From CALMEC01 sp963706315 (GTDB lineage Bacteria > Actinomycetota > Thermoleophilia > Miltoncostaeales > Miltoncostaeaceae), in assembly GCA_963706315.1 (NCBI GenBank), contig CAVPMA010000014.1:186001-250000 (forward strand): a stretch of DNA of 64,000 nucleotides, read 5' to 3'. Numbering within the stretch: position 1 is the first letter of the stretch; each line of letters starts with the position of its first letter. Below the pieces are notes generated by a model. It was given only the letters and a program-made list of their open reading frames with translations. It searched no databases and was not told where the DNA came from. Made by a program: the position numbers and the translations under genes. Below are positions 46,786 to 54,241 of the stretch, in pieces.

Positions 46786-47076
46786 ATGTCAACCCATGCC
46801 ATGCGCGCGTCCGACAAGGTGCTGTTCGAGGTCTACCGTGAGGGGCACTACAACAAGACCTACCGGGCCGTGTACTTCACCGAACTCGGTGACCACAATC
46901 GTGAGCAGGAGTTCAACCGGGCGCTCGCCGGCGACCACTTCTTCGACGGCTTCCTCGTCGGAGGCACGAAGGAGCGCGGCAAGGATGTCATCGCCGCGTT
47001 CCTGGCTCGGTTGAACGACGGCGAGGAACTTCCGCCCGACGCATTGCGCAGCGAGTTGGGCGACCTGCTGGCCTGA
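46786..47076 (+). CDS. Hypothetical protein, 96 residues
   Basis: I do not recognise a family. The product is a small, charged, soluble protein with no signal peptide, membrane helix or cysteine. It contains an aromatic-rich stretch (YREGHYNKTYRAVYFTELGD) and a C-terminal helical region (VIAAFLARLNDGEELPPDALRSEL). A -10 box 6 bases upstream of the ATG points to a leaderless message. It precedes an acyl-CoA synthetase gene that has its own similar promoter, so the two are probably separate units. The frame has good codon use and is likely real. Confidence 0.68.
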   Translation: MSTHAMRASDKVLFEVYREGHYNKTYRAVYFTELGDHNREQEFNRALAGDHFFDGFLVGGTKERGKDVIAAFLARLNDGEELPPDALRSELGDLLA

Positions 47077-47108
47077 TCTGCCCTCTAGTGGAGTCACATG
47101 AGGTGACG

Positions 47109-47114
47109 TAGCAT
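47109..47114 (+). promoter_or_regulatory. -10 box of the acyl-CoA synthetase gene
   Basis: TAGCAT ends 7 bases before the ATG at 47122, with no ribosome binding site between, again a leaderless-type layout. Confidence 0.45.
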
Positions 47115-47121
47115 CGCCCGC

Positions 47122-48735
47122 ATGCACAGGCGGTGGCAGCCCAGGCCCTACGACCAGATGTGCGCGGAGTTCCGCTGGGAGGTGCCGGAGCGCTACAACA
47201 TCGCCGCCGACGTGCTCGACAAGCACGATCCGGCGGCCCTCGCGATGCTCTGGGAGGACTGGCAGGGCGCCGAACGGCGCCTGACGTTCGGCGACATGCA
47301 AGGGCTCACCAACCGCACGGCGAACGCCCTGCGGGCGGCTGGGGTCGGAGAGGGCGACCGTGTCGCCGTCATGCTCCCACCGCTCCCGGAGGGTGCGGCG
47401 ACGTTCCTCGCGACGTACAAGCTCGGGGCGATCCTGCTCTCACTGTCGATCCTCTACGGCGACGACTCGATCGTGCATCGATTGCGCGACTGCGGGGCGA
47501 AGGTCATCGTGACCGACGCAGGCAACGCCGACCGGATCGAGGGAGTTCGCCATGAGCTCCCTGAGCTCCAGGACGTGCTGATCGTCGACGGGGAGTTCGG
47601 CCGGGCGGTCGCGGGGGCGTCGGACGTGTTCGCGACCCTCGACACCCCGGCCGACCAGGCCGCGCAGATCTACTACACCTCCGGCACCACGGGGCTGGCG
47701 AAGGGGATCGTCCATGCGCACCGGTACCTCCTCGCCCACAACGAGTTCGAGTATGTCCACGACGTGCGGCCGGATGAGGTGTTCCACTCGACCGGCGAGT
47801 GGGCGTGGATCGCGGGCATCGTCCCTGGCATCCTCGGGCCGTGGCGGTTCGGGACGCCGATTGCGGTGTTCTGCCGCAAGGGCGGTTACGACCCCGCCCA
47901 GACGCTCTACACGCTCGAGAAGTACAAGGTCGGCAGCCTCTTCGCGACGCCGACGGCGCTGCGGGCGATGGCCGCGATGGGCGATGTCGCCTCGCGCTTC
48001 CCCGGCATCGATCTCCGCATCGCGTGCGTCGCCGGCGAGCCGTGCAACCCCGAGGTCATCCGGTGGTTCCGGGATCAGTTCGGGGTCACGCTGTTCGACT
48101 ACTACGGTCTGTCGGAGAGCTACCCGCTCTGCTCGAACTTCCCGACGATGGAGGTGCGGCCCGGGTCGATGGGCAAGCCACTGCCGGGCTGGGATGTCGC
48201 GCTGCTCGACGAGGACGAGCAGCCCGTGTCGCAGGGCGCGACAGGGGAGATCTGCCTGCGTGCCCGGACGAATCCCCATTACCCGCTGGGCTACTGGGGG
48301 CGGCCGGAGGACAGCGAGGAGGTATTCGGCGGGGAGTGGTTCCACACGAAGGACGTCGCTCGGCAGGACGAGGACGGCTATGTCTGGTACGAGGGGCGTA
48401 ACGACGACGTGATCATCTCCGCCGGGTATCGGATCGGCCCGTTCGAGGTCGAGTCCGCTGTGGTCGCGCACCCGAGCGTGATCGAGGCGGCGGCAGTTGC
48501 CTCGCCGGACGGTACCCGCGGGCACATCGTCAAGGCTTTCGTGCGCGTGCTGCCCGGCGTCGAGCCGTCGGACGAGCTCGCTGCCGAGCTGAAGGCCTTC
48601 GTCCGGGAACACCTGTCGGCGTACGCCTATCCCCGCGAGATCGAGTTCGTCGATGATCTCCCCAAGACCCTGACCGGCAAGATCCGCCGCATCGAGCTTC
48701 GCCAGCGCGAAGAGGAGCGCGCGAGACAGGCCTGA
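47122..48735 (+). CDS. Acyl-CoA synthetase (AMP-forming), medium-chain type
   Basis: A 537-residue ANL-superfamily ligase most like acetyl/medium-chain acyl-CoA synthetases. Signatures: P-loop IYYTSGTTGLAKGIVHAH, STGEWAWIAG, the adenine motif FDYYGLSESYPL, TGEICLRA, the hinge YVWYEGRNDDVIISAGYRIGPFEVE and the catalytic Lys in LPKTLTGKIRRIELR. It converts a free acid to its CoA ester. The second such ligase in the window (30238) is of a different, aryl-CoA-like subtype. A leaderless-type promoter precedes it. The specific acid is unknown. Confidence 0.92.
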   Translation: MHRRWQPRPYDQMCAEFRWEVPERYNIAADVLDKHDPAALAMLWEDWQGAERRLTFGDMQGLTNRTANALRAAGVGEGDRVAVMLPPLPEGAATFLATYKLGAILLSLSILYGDDSIVHRLRDCGAKVIVTDAGNADRIEGVRHELPELQDVLIVDGEFGRAVAGASDVFATLDTPADQAAQIYYTSGTTGLAKGIVHAHRYLLAHNEFEYVHDVRPDEVFHSTGEWAWIAGIVPGILGPWRFGTPIAVFCRKGGYDPAQTLYTLEKYKVGSLFATPTALRAMAAMGDVASRFPGIDLRIACVAGEPCNPEVIRWFRDQFGVTLFDYYGLSESYPLCSNFPTMEVRPGSMGKPLPGWDVALLDEDEQPVSQGATGEICLRARTNPHYPLGYWGRPEDSEEVFGGEWFHTKDVARQDEDGYVWYEGRNDDVIISAGYRIGPFEVESAVVAHPSVIEAAAVASPDGTRGHIVKAFVRVLPGVEPSDELAAELKAFVREHLSAYAYPREIEFVDDLPKTLTGKIRRIELRQREEERARQA

Positions 48736-48760
48736 GGCCCGGGTGGGTGGGCGCGTTGGG

Positions 48761-49651
48761 TCAGCCCGCGGAGACGAGCAGCAACGCGTTCTGCGACGGG
48801 TCCCTGACGAGGAGACCCTCGGCGCGTGGCTCGGGCTCCGAGCCGGCCTCGACGGCCCAGCCGGCGACCCGATCGACCTCCGCCCGGTCCGGCAGCACGA
48901 TCGTGGCGTGACGCAGTGACGCCGATCCCGGCGGGGGAGGGGTGGCGCCGCGTCCGGCCCAGACGTTCGCGCCGAGGTGGTGGTGGTAGCCGCCGGCCGA
49001 CAGGAACGTGGCCTGGTCCCCGTAATGGGTCATGACGTCGAAGCCGAGGGCGTCGCCGTAGAAGTGGTCGGCTTCGTCGACGTCGCGCACGTGCAGGTGC
49101 ACGTGACCGATCGTCGTCGCGCCGGGCATTCCCGTGAAGTCGTCCGGCGGCGCGTCCGCGATTGTCCCGACGAGCGCGTCGACGTCGAGGGCGACGGTGC
49201 CCATGGCAAGCTGCCCGTCCGGGGCACGCTCCCATGCTGAGCGAGGTCGGTCGGCGTAGATCTCGATGCCGTGGCCGTCGGGGTCGTAGAGGTAGAGCGC
49301 CTCGCTGACGAAGTGATCGCTCATGCCCGAGAGCGGTACTCGGTCCTCGGCGGCGTGCACCAGCCAGCGCGCCAGGTCGGTGCGTTCGGGCAGCAACAGC
49401 GCGAGGTGGAAGAGGCCGGTGTGGCCGCGAACCGGCTGTGCGCCGGGCTCCTCGTAGAGCACGACGAGGTCCTCGCCGCCGGTACCGAGGGACGCGACCC
49501 GGCCTTCGCGCTCGTGCACGCGAAGGCCGATCTGTCGCTGCCAGTAGTCGAGCGAGCGCTCGAGCTGCGCGACGGTCAGGTGCACCGCGCCCATTCTCGT
49601 AGCCGGCGCGATGGTGCGGCCGGCGCTCGAGTGCGTGCTCGTGGGGCTCAT
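48761..49651 (-). CDS. VOC-family catechol-2,3-dioxygenase-like protein (CatE type)
   Basis: A 296-residue protein made of two vicinal-oxygen-chelate modules. The first has the metal-type His in MGAVHLTVAQLERSLDYWQ and the Glu end in LYLYDPDGHGIEIYADRP, the second has IGHVHLHVRDVDEADHFY and YHHHLGANVW. The pattern fits CatE-like extradiol ring-cleavage enzymes, though many such proteins have other activities. The ATG at 49651 overlaps the yceI stop by one base, so it is co-translated with yceI and falls under the same divergent promoter next to the Rrf2 regulator. Confidence 0.85.
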   Translation of the reverse strand: MSPTSTHSSAGRTIAPATRMGAVHLTVAQLERSLDYWQRQIGLRVHEREGRVASLGTGGEDLVVLYEEPGAQPVRGHTGLFHLALLLPERTDLARWLVHAAEDRVPLSGMSDHFVSEALYLYDPDGHGIEIYADRPRSAWERAPDGQLAMGTVALDVDALVGTIADAPPDDFTGMPGATTIGHVHLHVRDVDEADHFYGDALGFDVMTHYGDQATFLSAGGYHHHLGANVWAGRGATPPPPGSASLRHATIVLPDRAEVDRVAGWAVEAGSEPEPRAEGLLVRDPSQNALLLVSAG

Positions 49652-50208
49652 CAGTCGCTCACCTTGACGGTCGAGAGGTTCAGTTCGAGCTTCACCTTGT
49701 CACCGACGAGGAGATTGCCGGAACCGAGAACCTGGTTGAAGGTCATTCCATAGTCGCCGCGGCTGATCTGCCCCGTGAGCTCGAGTGCCACGCGCTCGTT
49801 GCCCCACGGGTCGACCTCTCCGCCCTGCACCTCGCCCGCCAGGCGCACCGGCTTGGTGACGCCGCGGACGGTCAGGTCGCCGTCGATCTCGAAGGTCTCG
49901 TCGTCGATCGGCCGGAAGGCGGTCGACGTGAACGTCACCTGTGGGTGGTGCTCGGCGTCGAAGAAGTCGGGGGAGCGAAGGTGGGCGTCGCGATCGGCCT
50001 CGCGGGTGTCGACCGACCCCGCGTCGACGGTACCGGTGACCGAGGTGGCTTCCGGCGTGTCGCCGACGACGAGGGCCCCGGCAAAGTCGCGGAACTGGCC
50101 CTTGACGGTTGCGATCCCCAGGTGCTTCACGCGGAACTCGATGCTCGAATGGCTCGCGTCGATGTTCCAGGTGCCGGTTGGGATGAGGGTGTTCGTGGTG
50201 GTGGACAT
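49651..50208 (-). CDS. YceI family lipid-binding protein
   Basis: A 185-residue YceI-domain protein, a lipocalin-like barrel that binds polyisoprenoids. The N-terminal signature GTWNIDASHSSIEFRVKHLGI and the later FEIDGDLTVRGVTKPVRL, NERVALELTGQISRGDYGM and KLELNLSTVKV are diagnostic. No signal peptide is present, so it is cytoplasmic, unlike the E. coli periplasmic form. A GGGAGGAA site precedes the ATG. It is divergent from an Rrf2 regulator with three related half-sites between them, so it is likely repressed by that regulator. Confidence 0.92.
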   Translation of the reverse strand: MSTTTNTLIPTGTWNIDASHSSIEFRVKHLGIATVKGQFRDFAGALVVGDTPEATSVTGTVDAGSVDTREADRDAHLRSPDFFDAEHHPQVTFTSTAFRPIDDETFEIDGDLTVRGVTKPVRLAGEVQGGEVDPWGNERVALELTGQISRGDYGMTFNQVLGSGNLLVGDKVKLELNLSTVKVSD

Positions 50209-50251
50209 TGGTGCGTTCCTCCCTGGCCGTCGCCGACCGTCGATTCGTACC

Positions 50252-50293
50252 TAGAATGATTACGATTTAACCGTAGCAATCGCGGTTACGGTT
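50252..50293. promoter_or_regulatory. Divergent operator between yceI and the Rrf2 regulator
   Basis: TACGATT (50261-50267), AACCGTA (50269-50275) and TACGGTT (50287-50293) are three related half-sites; the last two form a perfect inverted repeat with 11 bases between. TAGAAT at 50252-50257 is a plausible -10 box reading toward the regulator. The region is much more AT-rich than its surroundings. Confidence 0.6.
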
Positions 50294-50300
50294 TGCAAGA

Positions 50301-50750
50301 ATGGTCGGGATGGGACGACCGACGAACACCCAGTTCGCCGTTGCGGTGCATGTGCTGACGATGCTCGGCGCGCAGCCCGATGAGGTTCTGTCGTCCGAGG
50401 TGATGGCCGACAGCGTGGGCTCGAACCCTGTTCACGTGCGGCGGATCCTTGGCCGGTTGCGTGCCGCGGCGATCGTCGAGAGCCGCCCGGGAGTGCATGG
50501 CGGTTGGCGGCTGCGCCGTCCCCGGGGTGAGATCACGCTGGCGGACGTTTGGCGGGCGGTCCAGGGCGAGGATCCGGTGCTGGGGTTGCACGGCGCCAAC
50601 CCGGATTGTCCGGTGGGTCAGCGCATCCAGCGCGCGCTCGGCGCGCTCGATCGCAGGGCGGCCGACGCGGTCGAAGCCGAACTGGGGACCACCACGATCT
50701 GCGATCTGGTCGAGGAGACCGCGGCAGCGGATTTGGCGCAGACGGCCTGA
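50301..50750 (+). CDS. Rrf2 family transcriptional regulator
   Basis: A 149-residue winged-helix regulator of the Rrf2 family. The DNA-binding part is TNTQFAVAVHVLTMLGA with SSEVMADSVGSNPVHVRRILGRLRAAAIVES and the wing RPGVHGGWRLRRP. The cysteine cluster that holds an iron-sulfur centre in IscR/NsrR is not complete; only NPDCPVG and a later TTTICD remain, so it resembles YwnA-like members that sense by other means. An ATG at 50310 is an alternative start. It probably represses yceI and itself through the half-sites in the divergent interval. Confidence 0.9.
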   Translation: MVGMGRPTNTQFAVAVHVLTMLGAQPDEVLSSEVMADSVGSNPVHVRRILGRLRAAAIVESRPGVHGGWRLRRPRGEITLADVWRAVQGEDPVLGLHGANPDCPVGQRIQRALGALDRRAADAVEAELGTTTICDLVEETAAADLAQTA

Positions 50751-50810
50751 CCCGGCCGCTGGGGTTGACCCTGTTCGGGTGGGTCCAAGCGGCGCTCGGG
50801 ACTCAGGCGA

Positions 50811-50984
50811 TCAGCGGAGCCCTGCTCCGCCGCGGGACGGCGGGTCGGACGCCGGGAACGAATCCATCGAGGCCTCGTCGACCGGGTCGGGCGCTTCGGC
50901 CGCCGGACGTGGCGGGGGCGCGACTGCCGGCTCCACAGGGGGAGCCTGCGTGCCCGGGGGCGCTCCGTCGCTTCGACTGTTCAT
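50811..50984 (-). CDS. 57-residue protein with SFPASDPP motif
   Basis: A short minus-strand gene starting at the ATG at 50984. The N-terminal half is Pro/Ala-rich and low in complexity (PPVEPAVAPPPRPAAEAP). The C-terminal part, DPVDEASMDSFPASDPPS, carries the widespread ExxxxSFPASDPP motif found in small proteins of actinobacteria and proteobacteria whose role is not established. No good Shine-Dalgarno precedes the ATG; the open frame extends upstream through LTFTPNGWAAPT to a CTG-ACG pair, which could be an alternative start. It is convergent with the Rrf2 gene. Confidence 0.65.
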   Translation of the reverse strand: MNSRSDGAPPGTQAPPVEPAVAPPPRPAAEAPDPVDEASMDSFPASDPPSRGGAGLR

Positions 50985-51087
50985 CGTGGGTGCGGCCCAA
51001 CCGTTGGGGGTGAACGTCAGGGGCTCGACCTGGCCCGACTGTAGCGCGGCCCGCGCCGTCCCGGCGCATCATCACGGAGGACGGTCC

Positions 51088-51157
51088 TGGTGCCAGGCAC
51101 CACGGCAAGAAGCCTGGGTGTTGACGCCGCCGTGGAGTGCGCCCGGTGCCGGGCACG
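51088..51157. repeat. Two REP-like palindromes GTGCCNGGCAC
   Basis: TGGTGCCAGGCACCA (51088-51102) is a perfect 15-base palindrome. GCCCGGTGCCGGGC (51141-51154) is another palindrome and contains GTGCCGGGCAC (51147-51157). Both share the core GTGCC[A/G]GGCAC, 57 bases apart, which resembles known REP-type repeats. Confidence 0.55.
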
Positions 51158-51241
51158 CCTAACATGACCTTAACCATCGCGGCGGGAGCGGTGGCGGTCG
51201 ACGCGGGGCGTCAGCGGGTCCTCGGTCGGCTTCCCGTCCGC

Positions 51242-51333
51242 GGAATACCGGGAATTCCGGGCGTTCTTGGGATCACCGACCCGCGTTCAGCGGAGATCGC
51301 CGCGAATCTCATACTTTTCCACGGTGTTCGTGG
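51242..51333 (+). promoter_or_regulatory. Candidate operator sites before the reductase operon
   Basis: GGAATACCG (51242-51250) is followed directly by GGAATTCCG (51251-51259), a 9-bp tandem repeat whose units are near-palindromic. CCACG and CGTGG (51319-51333) form a 5-5-5 inverted repeat just before a TATTTT box. These are candidate binding sites; the regulator is unknown. Confidence 0.35.
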
Positions 51334-51398
51334 TATTTTGCCGCGCAGGTGGAGCGGCACGCAGCCGCGGGGGCATCCGCGACCGACAAAGGGAGTCC

Positions 51399-53663
51399 AT
51401 GAGCGCGACCGAGTGGAAGCAACGACTGGCGGACCGGATGCCCGCCGACCTCGCGGAGGAGGTCGACATGTTCGAGGCGCAGATCGAGCTTCGCCGGCAG
51501 GGCAAGATCGAGGATCGTGTCTTCGCAGAGACCCGCCTGCGTCGCGGCGCGTACGGTCAGCGCTACGACAACGGCCAGCGCAACGACGGCGTCGCGACCC
51601 GGGCGATCGAGTACCCGTCCGGTGACCTGACCAAGGGTCCCGACACCGTCTGGGACGCGCCAGGGATGCTCCGGATCAAGATCCCCTACGGCGGCGTGAC
51701 TCCCGAGCAGCTCGATGTCATGGCCGAGCTCGCGGAGGAGTACTCCGACGAGATCCTCCACGTCACCACCCGCCAGGACATCCAGCTCCACTACATCCAT
51801 ATCGAGGACACGCCCACCATCATGCGGCGCCTCGCCGCCGTGGGGATCACGACGCGCGAGGCGTGCGGCAACTCGGTCCGCAACGTGACCGCCTGCCCGG
51901 TCGCCGGCGTGTGCCGCACCGAGGTGTTCGACGTCACCGGCTACGCGGACGCGCTCACCCGGTTCCTGCTCGGGCACCCCGACTGCCAAGACTTCGGCCG
52001 CAAGTTCAAGATCGCGTTCTCCGGCTGCGCCGGCGAGGCGTGCGGCCTGGTGCGCATGCACGACTTCGGCGCCCTCGCGAAGACCAGGGTCGTCGACGGG
52101 GTCGAGCGCCGCGGCTTCGAGCTGTACGTCGGCGGCGGCCTCGGCACGAGCCCCTACCAGGCGAAGCTCTACTCGGAGTTCCTCCCCGCCGAAGAGCTCC
52201 TGCCGACGGCCCAGGCGATCGCCCGCGTGTTCGCGCGGCTCGGCGAGAAGCAGAACCGCAACCGCGCCCGCATCAAGTTCCTCGTCGCGAAGCTCGGCAT
52301 CGAGGAGTTCATCCGGCTCGTCGAGGAGGAGCGGGCGATCCTGCCGCACGACCCTCGCTGGACCGCGTACCTCCCGGACGTCGAGCAGTTCGACGAGACT
52401 CCCCTGCGCCCGCTCGCCTCACGGAACGGCCACCTGCCCACCGACGAGGTCGGCCGGTGGATCGCCACGAACGCCTACGCTCAGCGCCAGGCGGGGTACG
52501 CCACCGCCACCGTCGCGCTGCCGCTCGGCGACATCTCGTCGTGGCAGACCCGGCGGCTGGCCGACATCGCCCGGGAGTTCGTGGGCGACACGGTGCGCTT
52601 CACCGTGGAGCAGAACATCGTGCTGCGATGGGTGCGCGATTCCGACCTGCCGGCGCTGCACGCGGCCCTGGCCGCCGTGGGGCTTGCCGAGGCGGGGGCC
52701 GGCACGATCCTCGACATCACGACGTGCCCGGGCACCGACACCTGCAAGCTCGGCATCTCCTCGTCGCGCGGGCTCGCCGGCGAGCTTCGCGAGCGGCTGG
52801 CGGCGACGGCATACGAGCTCGACGAGGCCATCCGCGGCCTGCGGATCAAGGTGAGCGGCTGCTTCAACTCGTGCGGGCAGCACCACGTCGCCGACATCGG
52901 GTTCTTCGGCAACAGCCGCAAGATCGGGGGGCACGCAGTGCCGCACTTCCAGGTGGTCCTCGGCGGCAAGTGGCACGACAACGGCGGGGCCTTCGGACTC
53001 GCGATCGGCTCTGTGCCGTCGCGTCGGATCCCTGACGTCGTCGACCGGATCACCACCCGGTTCGTCGGCGACCGGACCGACGGCGAGAGCTTCCAGGATT
53101 TCTGCGCCCGGATCGGCAAGAAGGAGCTCGCGGCGCTGCTGATCGAGGAGTTCAAGCAGGTCCCGCCGTACGAGGTCGACCGCACCCCTTACTCCGACTG
53201 GGGCGACCCCCGTGAGTTCTCCATGGGTGACCTCGGCATCGGCGAGTGCGCCGGCGAGGTCATCTCCCGCACCGACATGGAGCTCTCGATCGCCGAGAGC
53301 GTCGCGTTCGAGGCGCAGCTCGCCCTCGAGGAGGGCGACCTCGCCCGCGCCGACGAGCGCTCCTACCAGGCGATGGTCGCTGCGGCCCGCGGCGTGGTGG
53401 CGCTGGAGCTGCCGATCCTTCCGCCGAGCGACGACGACGTCGTGCGCGAGTTCCGCGAGCGCTTCTACGACACGAAGCTGTTCTTCGACCGCTTCGCACA
53501 CGGCAAGTTCGCCCGCCCGCTGTTCGCACGGCACGAGTCCGGCCCGGTCGAGGGAGCCGACGCCGTCCGGGAGCTGGTGGAGGAGACTCAGCTCTTCATC
53601 GACGCGTCGCACGCCTGCCAGATCCGGGTGGCGGAGACGCGCAAGCTCGAGGTGGTGGCATGA
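51399..53663 (+). CDS. Siroheme nitrite/sulfite reductase with extra C-terminal domain
   Basis: A 754-residue siroheme/[4Fe-4S] reductase that reduces nitrite or sulfite by six electrons. The ferrodoxin-like repeats and siroheme Arg/Lys are seen around IKIPYGGVTPEQLDV and ACGNSVRNVTACPVAGV; the cluster Cys are in TTCPGTDTCKLG (443, 449) and GCFNSCGQHHVADIGF (488, 492). Beyond the usual ~600 residues there is a helical C-terminal domain (about 625-754: SIAESVAFEAQLALEEGDLA, FRERFYDTKLFFDRFAHGKF) with no cofactor motif, resembling a HEPN-like bundle. The ATG at 51399 has AAGGGAG upstream. The stop overlaps the partner gene by 4 bases. Nitrite versus sulfite is undecided. Confidence 0.9.
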   Translation: MSATEWKQRLADRMPADLAEEVDMFEAQIELRRQGKIEDRVFAETRLRRGAYGQRYDNGQRNDGVATRAIEYPSGDLTKGPDTVWDAPGMLRIKIPYGGVTPEQLDVMAELAEEYSDEILHVTTRQDIQLHYIHIEDTPTIMRRLAAVGITTREACGNSVRNVTACPVAGVCRTEVFDVTGYADALTRFLLGHPDCQDFGRKFKIAFSGCAGEACGLVRMHDFGALAKTRVVDGVERRGFELYVGGGLGTSPYQAKLYSEFLPAEELLPTAQAIARVFARLGEKQNRNRARIKFLVAKLGIEEFIRLVEEERAILPHDPRWTAYLPDVEQFDETPLRPLASRNGHLPTDEVGRWIATNAYAQRQAGYATATVALPLGDISSWQTRRLADIAREFVGDTVRFTVEQNIVLRWVRDSDLPALHAALAAVGLAEAGAGTILDITTCPGTDTCKLGISSSRGLAGELRERLAATAYELDEAIRGLRIKVSGCFNSCGQHHVADIGFFGNSRKIGGHAVPHFQVVLGGKWHDNGGAFGLAIGSVPSRRIPDVVDRITTRFVGDRTDGESFQDFCARIGKKELAALLIEEFKQVPPYEVDRTPYSDWGDPREFSMGDLGIGECAGEVISRTDMELSIAESVAFEAQLALEEGDLARADERSYQAMVAAARGVVALELPILPPSDDDVVREFRERFYDTKLFFDRFAHGKFARPLFARHESGPVEGADAVRELVEETQLFIDASHACQIRVAETRKLEVVA

Positions 53664-54202
53664 GCCTGCAACGCATCTCCGTCGCCGTCCCGTTCGTCGG
53701 CGAGGTCGACCCCGAGGCCTTCGTACCGGTGTTCCACGACTGGATCCGCCGCGGGGCCGTGGAAGGCTTGCTGATCGACGTCGCGAGGTACGGCCACGTG
53801 CACGAGGGCCCCGGGATCATGCTGGTCGGCCACGAGGGCGACTACGCCATCGACCTGCTCGGTGGTCGCACCTCGCTGCGCTACACGCTCAAGCGAGACG
53901 CGCCCGGCACCCCGCAGGTGTCCGTCGCCAGGGCGCTGCACCGTCTGACCGGCGCGATCGCCGAGGCTCGGGAGATACCGGGCATCGAACTGGACGAGCG
54001 CGAGGTCGACGTGCGGGTGTACGACCGCCTGCGCGCGCCGAACACGCCGGAGACCGCGGCCTTGCTCACCGGTCAGATCGAGGCGGGGGTCGTCGACGTG
54101 CTGGGCGACGTCACGGTGAGCTCTCGGCTGCTCGAAGACGATCCCCGCGAGCCCTTCGGGCTTCGCGTCGCGGTGGAGGCAGCGCCCGCGCTCGCGGGCT
54201 GA
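53660..54202 (+). CDS. Hypothetical partner of the siroheme reductase, 180 residues
   Basis: I cannot assign a family. The protein is soluble, without cysteine or signal peptide, and reads as an alpha/beta fold: VPFVGEVDPEAFVPVFHDWIR, then LLIDVARYGHVHEGPGIMLVGHEGDY followed by GGRTSLRYTLKRDAP, and a long helical part. The His-rich loop YGHVHEGPGIMLVGHEGDY is the most distinctive feature. The ATG at 53660 overlaps the reductase stop by 4 bases, so it is made together with the reductase and probably acts with it, perhaps in assembly or electron supply; this is inference. Confidence 0.78.
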   Translation: MSLQRISVAVPFVGEVDPEAFVPVFHDWIRRGAVEGLLIDVARYGHVHEGPGIMLVGHEGDYAIDLLGGRTSLRYTLKRDAPGTPQVSVARALHRLTGAIAEAREIPGIELDEREVDVRVYDRLRAPNTPETAALLTGQIEAGVVDVLGDVTVSSRLLEDDPREPFGLRVAVEAAPALAG

Positions 54203-54241
54203 GCCCATGCCGACTCGACCGGAGCGGCGCGGGGCGGTAGC

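Larger units (their letters stand above)
50985..51398. other. 414-base region upstream of the siroheme reductase
   Basis: No gene is seen. It holds two REP-like palindromes (near 51088 and 51141), a tandem 9-bp direct repeat (51242-51259), a CCACG/CGTGG inverted repeat (51319-51333) and a weak TATTTT box at 51334-51339. AAGGGAG at 51389-51395 is the ribosome binding site of the following gene. The region looks regulatory. Confidence 0.5.

Noticed and set aside
50803..51177. A 124-codon minus-strand frame in the reductase upstream region
   Set aside because: It is Arg/Gly/Pro-rich and overlaps, in another frame, the better supported 57-residue SFPASDPP gene and the REP-like palindromes.
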